A stretch of 64,000 bases of DNA from Bradyrhizobium betae (GTDB taxonomy: Bacteria > Pseudomonadota > Alphaproteobacteria > Rhizobiales > Xanthobacteraceae): NCBI RefSeq assembly GCF_004123905.1, contig NZ_MZXW01000033.1, positions 62,001-126,000 on the forward strand, read 5' to 3'. The notes beneath the pieces were generated by a model that was not told where the DNA came from, searched no databases, and saw nothing but the letters and a program-made list of their open reading frames with translations. Both the position numbers and the translations under genes were made by a program. Below are positions 61,020 through 64,000 of this stretch, piece by piece; the first letter of the stretch is position 1; each line of letters starts with the position of its first letter.

Positions 61020-61959
61020 AGCGGATCCGGCGGTCGAGAAGGGCGTAGGTCATGTCGGCAAGCGTGTTGGTGATCGCGTAGGTCGCAGCCATGATCAACG
61101 CGCCTGCCTGGATCGATGGCAGGTCGCGCGTGGTGATGGCGACCATCAGCGCACGCCCGATGCCGGGAATGGCAAAAATCTCCTCGATCACGATGATGCC
61201 GCCGAGCAGGTAGCCGACATCAAGCGCGATGATCGTCACCACCGGCAGCAACGCATTGCGGAGCGCGTGGCGAAACAACACCGTGCGTTCCGGCAATCCC
61301 TTCAAGCGTGCGGCGCGGATATAATCCGATTTCAGCACGTCGAGCGTCTCGGAGCGCATCATGCGCATCACGTGAGCGATGAGGATCACCGAGATGGTCA
61401 GGACCGGCAGTGCCAGGTGACGGATGCCGTCGCCAAAATCCTCCGGCAGCGAGACGTAGCCGGTTGCCGGCAGCCAGTGCAGCGTGTCGGCCAGCAGGAG
61501 TGCGAGCAGGGTCGCGGTGACGAATTCCGGCAGCGAGACACCGAGATAGGCGATCAGGCTCACGCCCGTGTCGGTGAGCCGGCCATGCCGCAGCGCCGCT
61601 ACCACGCCAAGCGGCACGGCAACGAGCAGCGTGACGAGGATGGAGGACGCCGCGAGCAGCAGCGAACGCGACAGTGCCGTCAGCATATCTGGACCGACGG
61701 GCTGGCTGGTTCGCATCGAGATGCCGAAATCGCCGCTGAAGACGCGGCCGGCCCAGCGCAGATATTGCTGCCAGGCCGGATCGCCGAGCCCGAGCTTTGC
61801 CCTGAGCGCGGCCAGCATTTCCGGCGTCGCGTTCTCACCGAGCAGCGACTGGGCTGCGTCGGCCGGCAAGACCTGCGTGATGGCGAACACCAGCATCGAG
61901 ACCACGACGAGAGTGTAGGCCATCAGCAGCAGACGGCGCGCGAGCCAGGCGAATGACAC
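61012..61959 (-). CDS. Importer D: ABC permease (DppB type)
   Basis: A 315-residue permease with WLARRLLLMAYTLVVV at the first helix, the VLPADAAQ motif where others have PGDP, the cytoplasmic RAARLKGLPE loop and the C-terminal LLDRRIRYD. Starts 15 bp after the binding-protein stop. Confidence 0.92.
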   Translation of the reverse strand: MSFAWLARRLLLMAYTLVVVSMLVFAITQVLPADAAQSLLGENATPEMLAALRAKLGLGDPAWQQYLRWAGRVFSGDFGISMRTSQPVGPDMLTALSRSLLLAASSILVTLLVAVPLGVVAALRHGRLTDTGVSLIAYLGVSLPEFVTATLLALLLADTLHWLPATGYVSLPEDFGDGIRHLALPVLTISVILIAHVMRMMRSETLDVLKSDYIRAARLKGLPERTVLFRHALRNALLPVVTIIALDVGYLLGGIIVIEEIFAIPGIGRALMVAITTRDLPSIQAGALIMAATYAITNTLADMTYALLDRRIRYD

Positions 61960-61974
61960 CCGATATCTCCGGTG

Positions 61975-63522
61975 TCAGGCGCGCTTCGGCGCGCCGGTGC
62001 CGAGCGAGACCATGTCGAGGCGGAACACCGAGCCGCGCGGATGCAGCGTATAACCTTCGACATAGGCGCGCTGTGCGGCCAGAAGATCGAAGAACGCCGA
62101 GATCACCGAAGGGACTTCCGTGTTCATCAATTCCTGCGCCTTGGCATAGAGCGCGTTGCGCTTGACCTCGTCGGTCTCGACGCGAGCCGCGTTGATGATG
62201 GTGTCGAACTCGGCGTTGTTCCAGTGGGTCTCGTTCCAGGTCGCATTCGACGTGTAGAGCAGGTTGAAGATCGCATCTGCGGTCGGCTGCATGTTGTAGA
62301 AGCCGACGTAAAAATTGCCCTTCTTCCAGACCTGGTCGAGATAGGTCGCGTGCGGCATCGTCTGCACGTTGATGCGGAAGCCCGCCGCCGCGGCCATTTC
62401 GCGAACCGCGACCCCGAGCTGGGTGCGGGTGGCCGGCCTGTCGGAAGCGATCAGCGTCAGGTCGATCCCGTTGGGATAACCGGCCTCGGCCAGAAGCTGC
62501 TTCGCCTTGGCGACATCGGGCTTCTTTATCGGGATATTCTTGTAGAAATGATAGGCGGAGTTCAACGGCGTGTCATTGCCCGGCGTTCCGTAGCCGCCGG
62601 CGACGAAGCCGACGGTGGCCTCGCGATCGACCGCCAAGGCGAGGGCCTGGCGGACCCTGATGTCGTTGAATGGCTTCTGGTCGCATCCGAGGTTGATATT
62701 GAGGAACTGGCCGGAGGGCGTTCGCAATGCCTTGACGCCGCTGGCCTTCACAAGCCGCTCATACTCGCCGGGCGTTGTCGTCAGCAGCAGGTCGATCTCG
62801 CCGGACATCATCGCTGACGCTTCGGCGGTGCGATCGGGATAGACGAGCAATTCCACGCGGTCGAGGTACGGCCTCGTCGGGTCGTAATAGGCGCCGTTGC
62901 GTTCGACGACGATCTTCCGGTCGGGCTCATAGGACACCAGCTTGAACGGCCCGGTGCCGTTCGCCGTCGTCGAAAGGCTGGCGAGATCGGACGCGATGAC
63001 CTTTGCCGGAACGATACGCGCGTTGAGATAGGTGAGAGCCACCGGCAGGTCGGCGTAGGCGCCGGAGAGCGTGAACTTGACGGTCAAGGCATCGATCGCG
63101 GCGACCTCCTTGATCGGACCGACATTGGTTCGGCCGGGGGAAGCGGTCTTCGGATCGAGGATGGCGTTGATGGTGGCGACGACATCTTCCGATGTCAGCG
63201 GCGAGCCGTCGTGGAATGTCACGCCCGGGCGCAGCTTGAAGGTCCACTCCGTCCGCGTCTCGTTCGGCTCCCAGGAGATCGCGAGGTCCGGCTCGACGGT
63301 CATGTCCGGCTTCAGCCGCGTCAGGTTGGAGTAGAGCAATTCGGTGACGAGATATTCCGGATTGACCCGCGCCAGCATCGGATGAATCACCGATGCCGCC
63401 TGGTCCAGCGACATCCGCAGCACGCCACCACGCTTGGGGGTATCGGCGACGGCGATCCTGGGAAGGGTGACGAGGCTTATGGCAGTCCCGGCAAGGAAGA
63501 GGCGGCGGGTGACGGACAGCAT
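61975..63522 (-). CDS. Importer D: periplasmic peptide-type substrate-binding protein
   Basis: A 515-residue family 5 binding protein. The N-terminus (VTRRLFLAGTAISL) resembles a twin-arginine signal, as in importer B. PKRGGVLRMS marks the start of the mature domain, and PGVTFHDGSPLTSEDVVATI is the family 5 block (key residues FHDGSPLTSEDV). It is the first gene of importer D but follows an M20 gene by 17 bp, so the operon probably starts beyond the window. The two M20 genes around it suggest a dipeptide, N-acyl amino acid or carbamoyl amino acid ligand (inference). Confidence 0.91.
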   Translation of the reverse strand: MLSVTRRLFLAGTAISLVTLPRIAVADTPKRGGVLRMSLDQAASVIHPMLARVNPEYLVTELLYSNLTRLKPDMTVEPDLAISWEPNETRTEWTFKLRPGVTFHDGSPLTSEDVVATINAILDPKTASPGRTNVGPIKEVAAIDALTVKFTLSGAYADLPVALTYLNARIVPAKVIASDLASLSTTANGTGPFKLVSYEPDRKIVVERNGAYYDPTRPYLDRVELLVYPDRTAEASAMMSGEIDLLLTTTPGEYERLVKASGVKALRTPSGQFLNINLGCDQKPFNDIRVRQALALAVDREATVGFVAGGYGTPGNDTPLNSAYHFYKNIPIKKPDVAKAKQLLAEAGYPNGIDLTLIASDRPATRTQLGVAVREMAAAAGFRINVQTMPHATYLDQVWKKGNFYVGFYNMQPTADAIFNLLYTSNATWNETHWNNAEFDTIINAARVETDEVKRNALYAKAQELMNTEVPSVISAFFDLLAAQRAYVEGYTLHPRGSVFRLDMVSLGTGAPKRA

Positions 63523-63539
63523 CGGAGTACGCTCCTGAG

Positions 63540-64000
63540 TTAGCGAATGGCGGTTGCTTCGGGCGAAAGATCGGAACGGAATTCGGCGGAGAGATAGGCG
63601 AGGACCGACTTCGCCAACGCGACGATGTCGGCGAGCGTGGTGAACTCACCGGGCGCGTGAATGCGGCTGTCCGGCCGGCCGAGGCCGGTCAACAGGATCT
63701 CCTGCATGCCGGTGGCTTGCACCCAGCCGAAGTCGGAGCAGCTTGTCGCGCCCCACTTGGCGAACTCATCGGGAGCGTAGCCGAACCCGGCCGACAGGGC
63801 CTCTTGCCAACGCGGCCAGTGCGGACCTGTCGGATCGGACGTCGGCATCAGATGACCGGTGAGGGCGATCTCAATCTCGGCCTGTGGCGCGGCCTTGCGG
63901 ATGGCATCCTCGATCTCGCGACGCGCGGCGGAAAAGTCCTCTTCCGGCGCGTAGCGGCGGCAGACGAGGATCTCGAACTGCGAGGGGATCTGGCCGCCGC
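63540..64000 (-). CDS. M20 family amidohydrolase, C-terminal part
   Basis: Cut at the right edge; the last 153 residues are visible. They comprise the end of the dimerisation domain (GGQIPSQFEILVCRRYAPEEDF) and the C-terminal metal motif RIHAPGEF with the canonical histidine and glutamate. ArgE/DapE-like deacylases and carboxypeptidases share this end. It is immediately upstream of the importer D binding protein in the same orientation, so it is probably its partner hydrolase. Contrast this canonical histidine motif with the altered one in the 57386 gene. Confidence 0.87.
   Translation of the reverse strand, partial: GGQIPSQFEILVCRRYAPEEDFSAARREIEDAIRKAAPQAEIEIALTGHLMPTSDPTGPHWPRWQEALSAGFGYAPDEFAKWGATSCSDFGWVQATGMQEILLTGLGRPDSRIHAPGEFTTLADIVALAKSVLAYLSAEFRSDLSPEATAIR

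Overview
The window is a GC-rich stretch of a bacterial chromosome with tightly packed genes (many ATGA, GTGA or TTGA start/stop overlaps). Gene types, codon usage and the wealth of high-affinity ABC importers fit a soil alphaproteobacterium of the Bradyrhizobium/Rhodopseudomonas type. That assignment is an inference; there is no rRNA marker here. I found no tRNA, rRNA, insertion sequence, phage gene, CRISPR array or clear pseudogene. Genes at both window edges are cut.

Region 1 (2-10942) is a hydantoin/carbamoyl amino acid block: the end of an N-methylhydantoinase B subunit, a class III aminotransferase, an AMP-forming acyl-CoA ligase, a D-carbamoylase, a flavin reductase-like protein, a hydantoin racemase (opposite strand), a D-hydantoinase/dihydropyrimidinase, a sugar-type epimerase, an SDR and a flavoprotein monooxygenase-like protein. 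Region 2 (10981-30338) holds three complete oligopeptide/nickel-type (PepT class) ABC importers. They are interleaved with an omega-amino acid aminotransferase, a GntR regulator carrying two winged helices, and a C45 penicillin-acyltransferase-like Ntn hydrolase that heads the third importer operon.

Region 3 (30398-45337) looks like one regulon for an amide, imide or N-heterocycle: NCS1 transporter plus acetamidase/formamidase on the minus strand, a MarR regulator, and a plus-strand operon of dihydroorotase-like amidohydrolase, three-gene molybdenum hydroxylase (Fe-S subunit fused to a CoxG domain), branched-chain-type ABC importer and a Rieske protein. Three copies of the palindrome CGAAGC-NN-GCTTCG lie at the start sites of the two divergent operons. 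Each of these operons also has a -24/-12 (sigma-54) promoter immediately upstream of its palindrome. Two PepT importers in region 2 carry similar -24/-12 elements, so nitrogen-limitation control is a common theme.

Region 4 (45445-57311) is an exopolysaccharide locus in alternating orientation: GINT1-like transferase, GT4 glycosyltransferase, Wzz/GumC protein with a kinase-like domain lacking the P-loop, Wzx flippase, FAD oxidoreductase, BcsL/FemAB-like acyltransferase, Wzy/O-antigen-ligase-like membrane protein and secreted GH5 glycosidase. Its AT-rich intergenic regions repeat TTAACC and include a near-consensus CtrA-type site. Region 5 (57386-64000) returns to catabolism: two M20 amidohydrolases flank a fourth PepT importer on the minus strand.
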